Below, piece after piece: positions 34,613-43,573 of a DNA stretch of 63,039 bases. A program made the position numbers and the translations under genes. Under the pieces are notes generated by a model that worked only from the letters and a program-made list of their open reading frames with translations, made no database searches and was not told the DNA's origin. Source of the stretch: Curvibacter lanceolatus ATCC 14669 (GTDB lineage Bacteria; Pseudomonadota; Gammaproteobacteria; Burkholderiales; Burkholderiaceae_C); the NCBI RefSeq assembly GCF_000381265.1, contig NZ_KB906283.1:1-63039 (forward strand), read 5' to 3'. Position 1 is the first letter of the stretch; each line of letters starts with the position of its first letter.

Positions 34613-35721
34613 GGCTTTTTTGCTTCCAGGCGAGAGGTCCCGCCCATTCCAACAGTGACGACATCGCCGCCCGCCATCACGGCAACCTGCGACAAGGGAC
34701 TCAGGGTGGGGAGGTCCATGGCCTGCAGGGAGGAGCCATTCCGTGCCGTGAACAACTCTCCAGCCTGGTTGGCCAGAACCACCGAGCCATCCGGCAACGC
34801 CAAAGCGCTGACAAAGGACACCGGAGGTGCTCCAGCGAGCTTGTGCCAGGAACTGCCTGCGTCTTGCGAGAAGTACGCATTGCCACGCAAACCAGCGACC
34901 ACCCAGCCGCCCTCGGGAGTGACAGCCAGCGTGAACCAGCTGCCTTCATAGGGCGACGTCAAGACCTGAAAACTTCGACCTGCATCCGTAGAACGCAGCA
35001 GCAGGCCTTGCTCGCCAGCAATCATCCAAACGGGGCCGTGGGCCCGGATCGCATAGAGATGCTGGGACTTTGGGTTGTCAAGGCGGTCGAGGGCACTGGT
35101 CCATGTCACACCGCCGTCGGTGGTTTCAAAAAACAGGTTGTAGGCACCTACCACCGCCGCGCGTTGAGGGCCGAGGATGACGAGGTCCAACAAGGGCTTA
35201 TCGGGTCCGTCCTGCATGAGCAGGGCGGACTCCTTCAGCAACGCAGCAGCAGCACGATCGCCGGCCATCTGACGAGACTGGGCCGCGGACTGGGCCAGCG
35301 AGGCCAGCTTGCGGCCATCTGCGGCCAGTTGCCACGATTCGCCGCGGTTGCGGGTGACCAGGATGACCCCGCCATGCCCCACGGCAATGCCGTTCTGGGA
35401 GTCCGAGAACCCGACGGCCGTCAAGGTGGTGCTCACGGGTACGCTTTTGGCTTGGCGCCAGGAGCGCCCTGCGTCATCCGACAGAATGGCCACGCCGCGC
35501 TCGCCGACCGCCACCAGGCGCTTGCCTGCTTGCGTGACCGCCAACATGACACACTTTTCCGGATACCGCACGGCCTGAGCAGGGCGATCCAACGCGCCGA
35601 ATTTGCCACTGTCAGATCGCTCACCAGGTTCCGTGGCCTTGCCAGCGCCGCTGAAAAAAACAGCCAGGCAGGCCGCGCTTGCGCTGAAGCGGCGCCGGTT
35701 CACCAATTCAAAGGGCTTCAT
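34609..35721 (-). CDS. YCF48/BNR-repeat beta-propeller protein with Tat-like signal
   Basis: 370 residues from the ATG at 35721; the longer frame begins at a TTG and adds no family sequence. A twin-Arg-like leader (VNRRRFSASAACLAVFFSGAG) predicts export. Repeats with the Asp-box-like pattern S-x-D-x-G-x-[ST]-W are visible: SDDAGRSWRQ, ETTDGGVTWTSAL, STDAGRSFQVL and SQDAGSSWHKL. These are the blades of a YCF48/photosynthesis-stability-factor type propeller. In the conserved cluster this periplasmic protein accompanies the RND transporter; it likely acts as an assembly or docking factor. Confidence 0.9.
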   Translation of the reverse strand: MKPFELVNRRRFSASAACLAVFFSGAGKATEPGERSDSGKFGALDRPAQAVRYPEKCVMLAVTQAGKRLVAVGERGVAILSDDAGRSWRQAKSVPVSTTLTAVGFSDSQNGIAVGHGGVILVTRNRGESWQLAADGRKLASLAQSAAQSRQMAGDRAAAALLKESALLMQDGPDKPLLDLVILGPQRAAVVGAYNLFFETTDGGVTWTSALDRLDNPKSQHLYAIRAHGPVWMIAGEQGLLLRSTDAGRSFQVLTSPYEGSWFTLAVTPEGGWVVAGLRGNAYFSQDAGSSWHKLAGAPPVSFVSALALPDGSVVLANQAGELFTARNGSSLQAMDLPTLSPLSQVAVMAGGDVVTVGMGGTSRLEAKKP

Positions 35722-35846
35722 AAACTTCGATTGAGACGGCCCAAGGCTGGGCGGGCAGCAAGAGGTCTCCAATGAAGACCGCTTCGTCGAGCCATGGGCG
35801 CTGTGGCACAGCGGCTTCGAACTGGGGTGTGGTGGGTGTGTTCATC

Positions 35847-37220
35847 TCAACGCACGCCCTCACCGGCCATGGCGTCAGGTGTAAAGACCGAGTCGCTGTA
35901 GCGTTTCTGGATCTTGTATTGGCTCTTCTGCTGGTTCATCACCAAGGTGACAAACATGCTGCCAGCCATATGGTCGTAGGCGCCCCAGGTCGTGGCGGCT
36001 TGTGCGGGCACATCGGGCATGGCAACCGGCAAAGTGAACTGAGAGCGGGCCAGTTGGCCTTTGGAGTCCCAGCGATCACCCCACACCAGCAGCCAGGAAT
36101 CCTCATCAATGTAGTAGCGCGACCTGGGTGAGGTATGGCGCTGTCCGGCCTTCAGGTTGGCCTCGACGACCCATACCCGGTGCAACTCCCAGCGCACGTT
36201 GTCAGGGTTGAGGTGATGCTCTCCGACCAGTTCGTTGTCCTTGAAGGGAACCAGCGAGCGGTTGCTGTTGTACGGAATCAGCATCTCCTGCTTACCCACC
36301 AGCTTCCAGTCGAAGCGATCCAAACGACCGGAGAAGCCCTCCACCTCATCAAACGAGGCCACGCCTGCAGAAAAAGGAGTCGGTGTGTCGCAGCAAGCAT
36401 TGGGCAGCTTGCGAACTCGGCGTTGCCCGGTCAAATAAACCCACACCTGGGTCTTGTCGCCATTGAGTTGTTCACGGCCGGTGAGCGCTTCCCCTGCACG
36501 AATGGCGGGCCCCGTGTTGATCGAGCGGACCATCCAATGCTCACCGCTGAACTTTTCGGGCGAGCCATCGGGTGCGTAATACGGCATCTGGTAATCGTTG
36601 CGGGTCTGTTGAACCAGTACCTGCTTGCCGTCGGGCGTCAAGGTATACCCATTGAACTCGCTGTACCAGGACTCTCCACGCCAACGCAGCAGCACATTCC
36701 ACATCACTTCTGCCCCGGTCTTGGGAATCGGGAAGGGGACGCCGGCAAACGCACCTTCAGGCACCGGGCCTGCAGAGGTTTCAACCATCTTCGCCCGCGT
36801 GGCGTTGCGGAAGGTGTTGTCGTAAACGTACTGCGGCGCCGCTGCGGTTCGCCGAGTCGGATAGACATCCACACGGAAGCTGTTTGGGTAGCGTTGCATC
36901 AACTGCTTGACTCCGTCCGGGAGGCGCGCGGCGTGCTCCTGGACATTTTTTGCGTCCACGCTGTAAACGGCCTTGTCTGAGGCGAACGGATCGGGCCGAC
37001 GACCGCCATTGATGAATCCCGGCGTGACGGTCGTCAGACCTCCGTTCCAGGCCGGGATGGTGCCGTCCTTGTTGGCGGCCTTTTCTGCGCCCATCGGGGT
37101 CAGGGCGGCCTTGAGGGCTGCGGCTTCTTCGGCCGAAACGGCCGCGTGAGCCGCAGCATATGCAAGAGTCAGCGCAATCGATAAGGCGGCGAGGCCGCTC
37201 AGTTTGTGGTTACGGTTCAT
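35847..37220 (-). CDS. DUF1329 family outer-membrane-associated lipoprotein-like protein
   Basis: 457 residues; the ATG at 37220 opens a Sec signal peptide (LAALSIALTLAYAAAHA). The family is recognised from the start AAVSAEEAAALKAALTPMGAEKAANKDGTIPAWNGGL, the block TRRTAAAPQYVYDNTFRNAT, and the late segments YIDEDSWLLVWGDRWDSKGQLAR and the pattern near GAYDHMAGSMFVTLVMNQQ. DUF1329 proteins are exported, LolA/B-like in fold by reputation, and co-occur with DUF1302 proteins. Spaced 13 bases from the DUF1302 gene, so clearly one operon. Confidence 0.93.
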   Translation of the reverse strand: MNRNHKLSGLAALSIALTLAYAAAHAAVSAEEAAALKAALTPMGAEKAANKDGTIPAWNGGLTTVTPGFINGGRRPDPFASDKAVYSVDAKNVQEHAARLPDGVKQLMQRYPNSFRVDVYPTRRTAAAPQYVYDNTFRNATRAKMVETSAGPVPEGAFAGVPFPIPKTGAEVMWNVLLRWRGESWYSEFNGYTLTPDGKQVLVQQTRNDYQMPYYAPDGSPEKFSGEHWMVRSINTGPAIRAGEALTGREQLNGDKTQVWVYLTGQRRVRKLPNACCDTPTPFSAGVASFDEVEGFSGRLDRFDWKLVGKQEMLIPYNSNRSLVPFKDNELVGEHHLNPDNVRWELHRVWVVEANLKAGQRHTSPRSRYYIDEDSWLLVWGDRWDSKGQLARSQFTLPVAMPDVPAQAATTWGAYDHMAGSMFVTLVMNQQKSQYKIQKRYSDSVFTPDAMAGEGVR

Positions 37221-37233
37221 GGTGATCACAGGG

Positions 37234-38907
37234 TCAAAAGGTGTACGTGAGGGAAGCCGACACAAAGTCGCGATCCTTGAGGGTTTGGGCCCAGGTATAG
37301 GCGCCGTTCTGATTCGCGTTGTTGAACGTATTCGCTGGCCCGAAATAGTGGGTGTAGGCCATCGAGAAACGCCACGCGTCGCGGTAGATGGCATTGACCC
37401 CAATGGATAGATCACCGCCACCTGCGGGAACCCAAGCATTCGGGTTGCTCACAGCCAACGGCCGCGATCCCTTGGGGGCAAATCCCAGGCCGATCGGCAA
37501 GCCCAGGTCAACACCATCGATCACGCCGCGATACATCGGCTCCAAAACCACCCGGAGAGCCACGCCATCCCGGGTGCCGTTGGTGTCGAGTGCCGCCGCA
37601 TTTCTGGACACCGACAGGAGCCGGTTCCATGCGATTTCGCCAATCAGGTTCGCTTCACGCCACAGCGGCCCCGGCCCGAGGCTGCCAATCGTGTTGACAT
37701 TGAAATGCGCGGTCCTTCCGACCGCATATCCCGGATTGTTGGTGTTGTTGGTGGCCCCACCCGCGGCAAAGGCGCTCACATCAGCCGCTTGACTGCTCGC
37801 CAGGTCGGCGTTGTGCCGGATCGACCCCTCAATGGCCACATTGAAATTCCCGAATGTCTTGCTTGCGCTGGCACCCAATGCGGTCGTACCTTGGTGATAG
37901 ACCAGTGAGTAGGAATCAGGCGTCGGCCCCCCAGCGGTCATGACCAGATGGGGTACCAGTTGGGGTGTCTTGGCGTGATAGCGGATCAAGTAAAAGCCAT
38001 AGTCAGCCTCTTCGCCCCGCAATTTCAACTGCACCCCTCCTTGCCCGCGATCGCTGGGCCGGACATCGGCCGATCTCTGCGCAGGCGATGTCCCGGGGGA
38101 TAGCAAAATGCTTTCGCCACCCGCTGGTGCTGGGTCGGTGTTGTTGAAGTAACTGCCGACCCCGGGCATGCGGCTGGGCGCCCAGCCAGTTTGCACATAG
38201 GCCCCGACTGAGGCTGTCGAGCTCAGCTGATACTGACCGGAAATTTGGGGAACCGGGCGGATGGCCTCCTTGAACTGGGTGTTGGGCACCGAGACCAGCT
38301 TGACCACATCAAAGGGTTGCTGCGCACCCGCAATCGCATTGCCGCCAAAAAACAGGCTTTCGCCCCAGAGCAGTGAGTGCCGGCCAGCACGAACGCTGGC
38401 CGAACGGCCATCCAGATCGAACTTGCCAAAAACGAAGGCATCCAGCATTTCCGCCTTGCGGCCATGAATATCGCGAGTGGCCTGCGTGAACCGGTTGCCT
38501 GCCACGGAGGTCTGATTGGGGTAGGCACCACCAGAAAAGCCAGGGTTGCCGTTGGGCCGGAGATAGACACTGTCATTCCAGGCCGCCGCACTCAGGCGCA
38601 TGCCAAAGTTGCGCTGATAGCTCAGGTCCATCTCGCTGAACAGATCAAGGCGGCTGGAGATCAGCCCCTTGCTGAAGTTGCGGTCTCCATCATCGTTGTT
38701 GGGATTCGACAACAGCGTCGAGCTGGGTGACCTCACTCGAAAGGCAGAGCTGTATTTGACGGTGTTGTCCCACCGCACCGACAAGTCACTGTTGTCAGTC
38801 TGAAGCTCGAACGAATGAGCTGCGCCGCATCCCAACAGCGCAACCGCAGCAGCCAATGGGGCCATGCGCCGAGAGCCGGCGCCCCCCGTCCTCATATCTG
38901 TCCTCAT
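37234..38907 (-). CDS. DUF1302 family outer-membrane protein
   Basis: 557 residues from the ATG at 38907, chosen for its AGGAG site; an ATG at 38895 is four codons in. A signal peptide (MAPLAAAVALLGCGAAHSFELQ) is followed by long beta-strand-rich text ending in SASLTYTF, a C-terminal Phe as in outer-membrane barrels. Typical DUF1302 markers are DLSVRWDNTVKYSSAFRV near the mature N-terminus and FGKFDLDGRSASVRAGRHSLLWGESLFFGGNAIAGAQ in the first third. The family is associated with uptake or handling of hydrophobic substrates such as sterols and alkanes. First gene of the RND module; divergent from the second FCD regulator. Confidence 0.93.
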   Translation of the reverse strand: MRTDMRTGGAGSRRMAPLAAAVALLGCGAAHSFELQTDNSDLSVRWDNTVKYSSAFRVRSPSSTLLSNPNNDDGDRNFSKGLISSRLDLFSEMDLSYQRNFGMRLSAAAWNDSVYLRPNGNPGFSGGAYPNQTSVAGNRFTQATRDIHGRKAEMLDAFVFGKFDLDGRSASVRAGRHSLLWGESLFFGGNAIAGAQQPFDVVKLVSVPNTQFKEAIRPVPQISGQYQLSSTASVGAYVQTGWAPSRMPGVGSYFNNTDPAPAGGESILLSPGTSPAQRSADVRPSDRGQGGVQLKLRGEEADYGFYLIRYHAKTPQLVPHLVMTAGGPTPDSYSLVYHQGTTALGASASKTFGNFNVAIEGSIRHNADLASSQAADVSAFAAGGATNNTNNPGYAVGRTAHFNVNTIGSLGPGPLWREANLIGEIAWNRLLSVSRNAAALDTNGTRDGVALRVVLEPMYRGVIDGVDLGLPIGLGFAPKGSRPLAVSNPNAWVPAGGGDLSIGVNAIYRDAWRFSMAYTHYFGPANTFNNANQNGAYTWAQTLKDRDFVSASLTYTF

Positions 38908-39114
38908 TAAGTCTCCTCTTTTCCCCTTCTGGGGTGATGTGAACCTCTCACCTGGCGACCGGTACATTGCTACCGGGCTGATACATATATTAAGTTGTGT
39001 TTTATATATTTTTCTTAGGGATATCCATAGAAACAATGATCTGGACACAAAACGCAGGCTCATCCATCATTGCGAGCCTGTAAGCTTTCAGTTCGATTCC
39101 CACCCACTTGCTTC
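38908..39114. promoter_or_regulatory. Divergent promoter region, AT-rich
   Basis: The 207 bases between the DUF1302 gene (-) and the GntR gene (+) include an AT-rich core around 38980-39010 with TATATATT- and TTATATAT-like boxes, suitable as -10 elements in both directions. The TTATCGATAA palindrome found before the paralogous regulator at 10 kb is absent here, so the two regulators probably read different operators. Confidence 0.4.
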
Positions 39115-39873
39115 ATGGCCACACCCACTGCAACTGCCCCAGTCGCCCCCAATGCCCGCAGCCTCACCACCATGGCGTTTGAAGCGCTGCGTGCCGACAT
39201 CCTTCTTGGCGAGCTGCGCCCGGACGAGCGCCTGCGCATCCAGACCTTGAGCGAGCGATACAACATCGGGTCCACCGCCATCCGGGAGGCCTTGTCACGC
39301 CTGGTGACGGATGGACTGGTCGAATCGGAAGAGCAGCGCGGCTTTTGCGTCGCGCCGGTTTCACAGGAAGAGCTGGTCGACCTCACGCAAACCCGCATCC
39401 AGATCGAACAATTGGCCTTGCGCCAAGCTGTAGAGCGCGGTGATGTGGAATGGGAGACGCGGATCCTGTCGAGCTTCCACCGACTCTCACGGACCGACCT
39501 GCCTACTTCAGTTGAGAAACACGCCGCCTGGGCGCTGGCTCATCGGCAGTTCCACGAGTCGCTGGTCTCGGGTTGCCGCTCGGAATGGTTGATGCGCCTG
39601 TGCGGACTGCTCTACGACAAGTCCGAGCGCTACAGAAATCTGGCCGAGAAGTACCGAAACAGTTCAACTGACGTACCGGCAAGCCAGGGACGGAACACTG
39701 CAGATGAACATCAACAGTTGATGGAAGCGGTCATGGGCAAGGATGCAGACCTGGCCTGCAAGATCCTTGAAGACCATTTTTGGCAAACAGCCAACATCAT
39801 TCTTGAAGCTGGTTTTGGCCAACGCGAAAGTCACTTTTCCAGCGCCACCGGCACTCGTAAAACGACTGGATGA
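39115..39873 (+). CDS. GntR-family regulator, FCD subfamily (paralogue of the 9.5-kb regulator)
   Basis: 252 residues, ATG at 39115; the ribosome site is poor. The winged helix (about 17-85) reads MAFEALRADILLGELRPDERLRIQTLSERYNIGSTAIREALSRL, and the FCD domain follows with TQTRIQIEQLALRQAVERGD and HRQFHESLVSGCRSEWLMRL. It matches the regulator at 9455-10174 through most of its length, including RLRIQ-LSERY, EDQRGFCVAP-like and FHRLSRT segments. It is placed to control the divergent DUF1302-DUF1329-YCF48-RND module. Confidence 0.93.
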   Translation: MATPTATAPVAPNARSLTTMAFEALRADILLGELRPDERLRIQTLSERYNIGSTAIREALSRLVTDGLVESEEQRGFCVAPVSQEELVDLTQTRIQIEQLALRQAVERGDVEWETRILSSFHRLSRTDLPTSVEKHAAWALAHRQFHESLVSGCRSEWLMRLCGLLYDKSERYRNLAEKYRNSSTDVPASQGRNTADEHQQLMEAVMGKDADLACKILEDHFWQTANIILEAGFGQRESHFSSATGTRKTTG

Positions 39874-40044
39874 CGTCTTCAAGCGTCTGAGCAAGCCCAG
39901 CCTTGCAACGGACGCCAAGTCCTGCATGGGAGTTCTTGAGGATCTATTCAGGCCGGGTGAATCCAGAGCCTGCCCTTGGAATCGCTGGGCATGCCTCCTC
40001 GCCGGGCGGGCTTCTGGATGCGGCTGAATCTGAAGGCAAAGCCT

Positions 40045-40121
40045 GCACGTTAGCGGGGCTTCCTCACATCGCCTTGCACGGTCTTCGCCGATCTTTCGAG
40101 TCCCTTGTATTGGCTCAGTGA
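40045..40121 (+). pseudogene. Integrase C-terminal remnant outside the element edge
   Basis: The translation GLPHIALHGLRRSFESLVLA repeats, with few changes, the catalytic H-x-x-R segment of the complete integrase (GLPHITLHGLRRSFKSLTEW, at about 41623-41690). Only this box is left; the rest is noise and the frame ends soon after. It marks a former integration event at the same tRNA. The remaining part of 39874-40290 shows no other gene. Confidence 0.7.
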
Positions 40122-40286
40122 TTTCCTGCGCAGCGTGGGGGCAAATCCAGCGCACAACAGCTCGACGGTGTCGAGGCAAGGGCTTGGGTGCTGGCTCGTG
40201 GACAAACACGTTGTAGCGCGTTTTTGCAGCCAACTTTGCTGGCGCTGATGACTGTGCCAGCTTGAAAAGCCAGTTTCAGACAGACA

Positions 40287-40329
40287 AAGAAAAACGGCCT
40301 GTGCTACTTTTCAGTAGCAACAGACCGTT
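40287..40329 (-). terminator. Rho-independent terminator of the tRNA-Ser gene
   Basis: On the minus strand a hairpin (arms about 40314-40328 and 40294-40307, loop near TGAAAA) is followed by CGTTTTTCTTTG. It sits directly 3' of the tRNA-Ser fragment, as expected for the chromosomal end of that gene. Confidence 0.7.
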
Positions 40330-40333
40330 GTCT

Positions 40334-40398
40334 TGGAGGAGAGAGAGGGATTCGAACCCTCGATACAGCATAACTGTATATCGGATTTCGAGTCCGAC
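40334..40398 (-). tRNA. tRNA-Ser(CGA) 3' fragment, att site of the integrated element
   Basis: Read on the minus strand it has an anticodon arm with loop CTCGAAA (anticodon CGA, stem CGGA/TCCG), the long variable arm of serine tRNAs (ATACAG/CTGTAT), a T-arm with GGTTCGAATCC, the acceptor 3' strand and CCA. The D-arm and 5' acceptor strand are absent: upstream sequence is AT-rich and unrelated. The discriminator base before CCA appears as T instead of the G usual for serine tRNAs. So this is not a working gene but the att copy left by integration into tRNA-Ser. The integrase gene starts 160 bases away. Confidence 0.85.
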
Positions 40399-40557
40399 AA
40401 AATACATATTCCCCCCCGTTGATTTATGTTGATAAAATCATTACAAATCAACAACTTACAATAATTTTTGAATGTAAACTGAAACCTTCAAAGTTGATTA
40501 GAATGACTTGAAATAGACCAAATTTGCCTACAGATTGCCTACAGATTTCAAGTCACC

Positions 40558-41856
40558 ATGAGCGAACAAAAAACAAGAGCCCGCCTGACCACAGGTCGAG
40601 TCAACGACTTCGTGTGTCCCCAGTCGAAATCCCAAGCCTTCCTTTGGGACACCGAAACACCCACGTTAGCCTTGCGCGTGACGCCCACAGGCAGAAGAAC
40701 CTACGTGTTCGAATCGCGGCTGAACGGAGGCACCATCCGGATCAGTATCGGCACGGCTCCTGATTGGTCTATCGACCAAGCTCGCAAAGAGGCGATGCGG
40801 CTCAAGGTCATGATTGACTCGGGTCAAGATCCCAGAGCCATTGCTCGCGAAGAGAAGGCAAAGCTTGAAGCCCTTACCGCCCAAGAATTGCTCAGGACAA
40901 CAACAGTTCGAGAAGCTTGGGATGAGTACCTTGTCGCCAGGCGGCCGCACTGGGGTGAACGACACTATGTCGACCACACAAACTTGGCTCGCCAAGGGGG
41001 CGTCCTGATCAAGCGAGGAACCAGAGGGAAAGGCATCACTTCGTCTGGCCCCCTTCACGCCCTCATGAATCTAGAGTTGAGAAATCTTGATGCAAAAACG
41101 ATTGAGGCATGGGCTGCCACCGAATCGCAAACACGCCCCACGGCGGCTCGCCTAGCGTGGCGATGTCTCAAGGCTTTTCTCAATTGGTGCGCTGAGCACC
41201 CTGACTTTTCAAACGTCACACCTGAGCGAAATCCGGCAAAAACAAAGAAGGCACGAGAAGCGCTTGGAAAGCCAAGTGTGAAGAGCGACGCATTGCTTCG
41301 TGAACAACTACCCGCGTGGTTTGAGGCGGTCGGCCAGTTGAGCGCTGCCCCATCAGCGTATCTTCAAATCCTGCTACTTACCGGGGCTAGACCAGGTGAA
41401 ATCCTGGAGTTGCGATGGGAGGACGTCGACCTTCGCTGGCGAACGCTAACCATCAGAGACAAAGTAGAGGGTGACAGGGTCATCCCCCTGACCCCGCATA
41501 CACAGCGACTCATTACAGGGCTTCCAAACAAAGGCCTTTATGTTTTCGCCGGCTCTGGAACTCAACGTGATGAACCAAAGCCCATGGTGAAGCCGAATGT
41601 TGCCCATAGCAGAGCTTGCGCCCGAGTTGGGCTCCCGCACATCACATTGCACGGTCTTCGTCGCTCTTTCAAGTCCCTTACCGAGTGGCTGGATATCCCT
41701 GCTGGCGTTGTTGCCCAGATCATGGGCCACAAACCCAGCGCCACGGCGGAGAAGCACTACACGGTACGCCCACTCGATCTGTTGCGGGTTCATCACGAAC
41801 GCATCGAGTCGTGGATTCTTGAGCAAGGCAAGGTGACGGGCACCAATCCTTCCTAA
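40558..41856 (+). CDS. Tyrosine recombinase (integrase), tRNA-targeting ICE/prophage type
   Basis: 432 residues, ATG at 40558. An N-terminal arm-binding domain of the DUF4102 kind (LWDTETPTLALRVTPTGRRTYVF, residues about 29-51), a core-binding helical domain (about 115-225), and the catalytic domain. Catalytic residues: Arg278 (LTGARPGEILELRWEDVD), His365 and Arg368 (LHGLRRS), His391 (MGHKP) and the nucleophile Tyr401 (KHYTVRP). All are present, so the enzyme may be active. It is transcribed away from the tRNA-Ser fragment. Confidence 0.96.
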   Translation: MSEQKTRARLTTGRVNDFVCPQSKSQAFLWDTETPTLALRVTPTGRRTYVFESRLNGGTIRISIGTAPDWSIDQARKEAMRLKVMIDSGQDPRAIAREEKAKLEALTAQELLRTTTVREAWDEYLVARRPHWGERHYVDHTNLARQGGVLIKRGTRGKGITSSGPLHALMNLELRNLDAKTIEAWAATESQTRPTAARLAWRCLKAFLNWCAEHPDFSNVTPERNPAKTKKAREALGKPSVKSDALLREQLPAWFEAVGQLSAAPSAYLQILLLTGARPGEILELRWEDVDLRWRTLTIRDKVEGDRVIPLTPHTQRLITGLPNKGLYVFAGSGTQRDEPKPMVKPNVAHSRACARVGLPHITLHGLRRSFKSLTEWLDIPAGVVAQIMGHKPSATAEKHYTVRPLDLLRVHHERIESWILEQGKVTGTNPS

Positions 41857-42129
41857 CTCGGGTCAACGGGCCGTAGCGGCCCAATGTACCGAGCCAGGAC
41901 ACCAACGCGACGGGAAGGGTGTGAGCAGGCGGATTGCCGGGTAAGTCGTCCCCATCAAATGCGACCGTTCACAGCGGCATGCCTCATTGATCGCGAAGCA
42001 ACGCGCCAAGGGATTGGGCACCACATCACGTAGACCACCATCAGTTCATTTCGCCATGAAACTTAAGATTTCATCCATTTTTGAAGTTTTTCTGCAAAAA
42101 TAAGGACATTGATTGATTGGAGATAGGAA

Positions 42130-43398
42130 ATGCTGCTTGAGTTTCGGGTTCGGAACTACCGATCCATCCGTGACGAGCAAGCCTTGACCCTGACCGCGTC
42201 AAGCGACAAGGAGTTGGCTCAGACACACTTGGCACCCACAGGACTGAAGGCCGCCCCTCATGCCCTGCGCACCGCCGTGGTCTATGGCCCCAATGCCAGC
42301 GGCAAGTCCAGCTTGTTGCGAGCCTTGGACTACATGCGCGCGGTGGTGGCCGAATCCGCAACGGTGATTCAGCCCGGCCAAACCTACAACGTGCAACCTT
42401 TCAGGCTTGATGCGACAAGCGCTCAGCAGCCCACCGAATTCGAGATCACGTTCCTGCTGTCGGGCGTACGACACCAGTATGCGTTTTCAATGACCGCTCA
42501 GCGCATCGTCAGTGAATCGCTGCTGGTCTATCGAAGCAGCAAGCCCACCCAGCTCTTCAATCGACAGCTTGTCGACGGCGACAGTTACGACTACGAATTC
42601 AGCACCTACCTGACAGGCCCGCGCAAGCTCTGGCAGGACAGCACCCGTCCCAATTCGTTGTTCCTGTCCATGGCGGCTCAACTCAACAGCGAACAACTCG
42701 GTCCTGTGTTCAATTGGATCGTGCGCAACATCACGTTTCTGCCGGCCGGCGCAACTGTGCTGCCTGACCTCACAACAGCACTGCTGACCACTGAGCAGGG
42801 ACGCGCCTCAATCCGCGAATTCCTGTCAGCTGCAGACATCTCGATCGCTGACGTTCAAGCTGTTCCTCGCAAGGGCATGCGTGCCCAAATGGTCATGAAC
42901 GCCAGTGGCGTACAGGCAAGCCAGGAGGAGCACGAGTTCTTGATGCCCGTTTTTGAGCACAGCACGCCCAATGGCTCAGCGAAGTTTGAGTTACACGACG
43001 AATCCGAAGGAACGCAGCGGCTATATGGCCTGATCGCTCCGGTACTGGACTGCCTTCGCGATGGGCGCCTGCTGGTGGTGGATGAGTTGGACAGCAGCCT
43101 GCACACATTGTTAGTGCGACGGCTGGTCAACATGTTCCAGACACCTGAGCTCAACCCCAATGGGGCGCAGCTCATTTTCAGCACCCATGACACTTCTTTG
43201 CTTGATCACACCTTGTTCCGGCGTGACCAGATCTGGTTCACAGAAAAGGACGCCGACCAGGCCACCCGCCTGTACCCGCTGACGGATTTCAGCGCTCGGA
43301 AGCAAGAAGCCTGGGAGCGAGGTTACCTGGCTGGGCGCTACGGTGCTGTCCCTTTTTTCAGCGACTGGCCCATTCCGATCAAAGCGGAGATGCATTGA
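42130..43398 (+). CDS. rloA: RloA/AbiLi-like AAA (OLD/SMC-type) ATPase
   Basis: 422 residues, ATG at 42130 with GGAAAT upstream. Walker A GPNASGKS at 53-60 follows the MLLEFRVRNYRSIRDEQALT start typical of AAA_21/RloA ATPases. An ABC-like signature region DESEGTQRLYGLIAPVLDCL lies near residues 292-312, and Walker B LLVVDELDSSLH at about 314-325, followed by a switch-like FSTHDTSLLD. RloA with RloB forms the AbiL-type abortive-infection pair known from lactococci and from restriction-linked loci. Its partner is encoded four bases downstream but is broken by an IS, so the system is probably inactive. The 270 bases before this gene contain nothing recognised. Confidence 0.87.
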   Translation: MLLEFRVRNYRSIRDEQALTLTASSDKELAQTHLAPTGLKAAPHALRTAVVYGPNASGKSSLLRALDYMRAVVAESATVIQPGQTYNVQPFRLDATSAQQPTEFEITFLLSGVRHQYAFSMTAQRIVSESLLVYRSSKPTQLFNRQLVDGDSYDYEFSTYLTGPRKLWQDSTRPNSLFLSMAAQLNSEQLGPVFNWIVRNITFLPAGATVLPDLTTALLTTEQGRASIREFLSAADISIADVQAVPRKGMRAQMVMNASGVQASQEEHEFLMPVFEHSTPNGSAKFELHDESEGTQRLYGLIAPVLDCLRDGRLLVVDELDSSLHTLLVRRLVNMFQTPELNPNGAQLIFSTHDTSLLDHTLFRRDQIWFTEKDADQATRLYPLTDFSARKQEAWERGYLAGRYGAVPFFSDWPIPIKAEMH

Positions 43399-43573
43399 CG
43401 TCATGGGCAAGGACAACCAACCCAAGCATCGGCAGGTCGCTCGCGTCCTCCAGCGTAGAGCTGCCGTACGTCAGCCCTATGAGCGCCTGCTGATCGTCTG
43501 TGAGGGCGAAAAGACTGAGCCTCAATACTTGCGGGAGATCCAGTGGAATTGCCCCCGTATGACCGGACACGGT

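Noticed and set aside
40334-40398. A complete functional tRNA-Ser gene
   Set aside because: Only anticodon arm, variable arm, T-arm and acceptor 3' strand are present; the D-arm and 5' acceptor strand are missing and the discriminator base is unusual.
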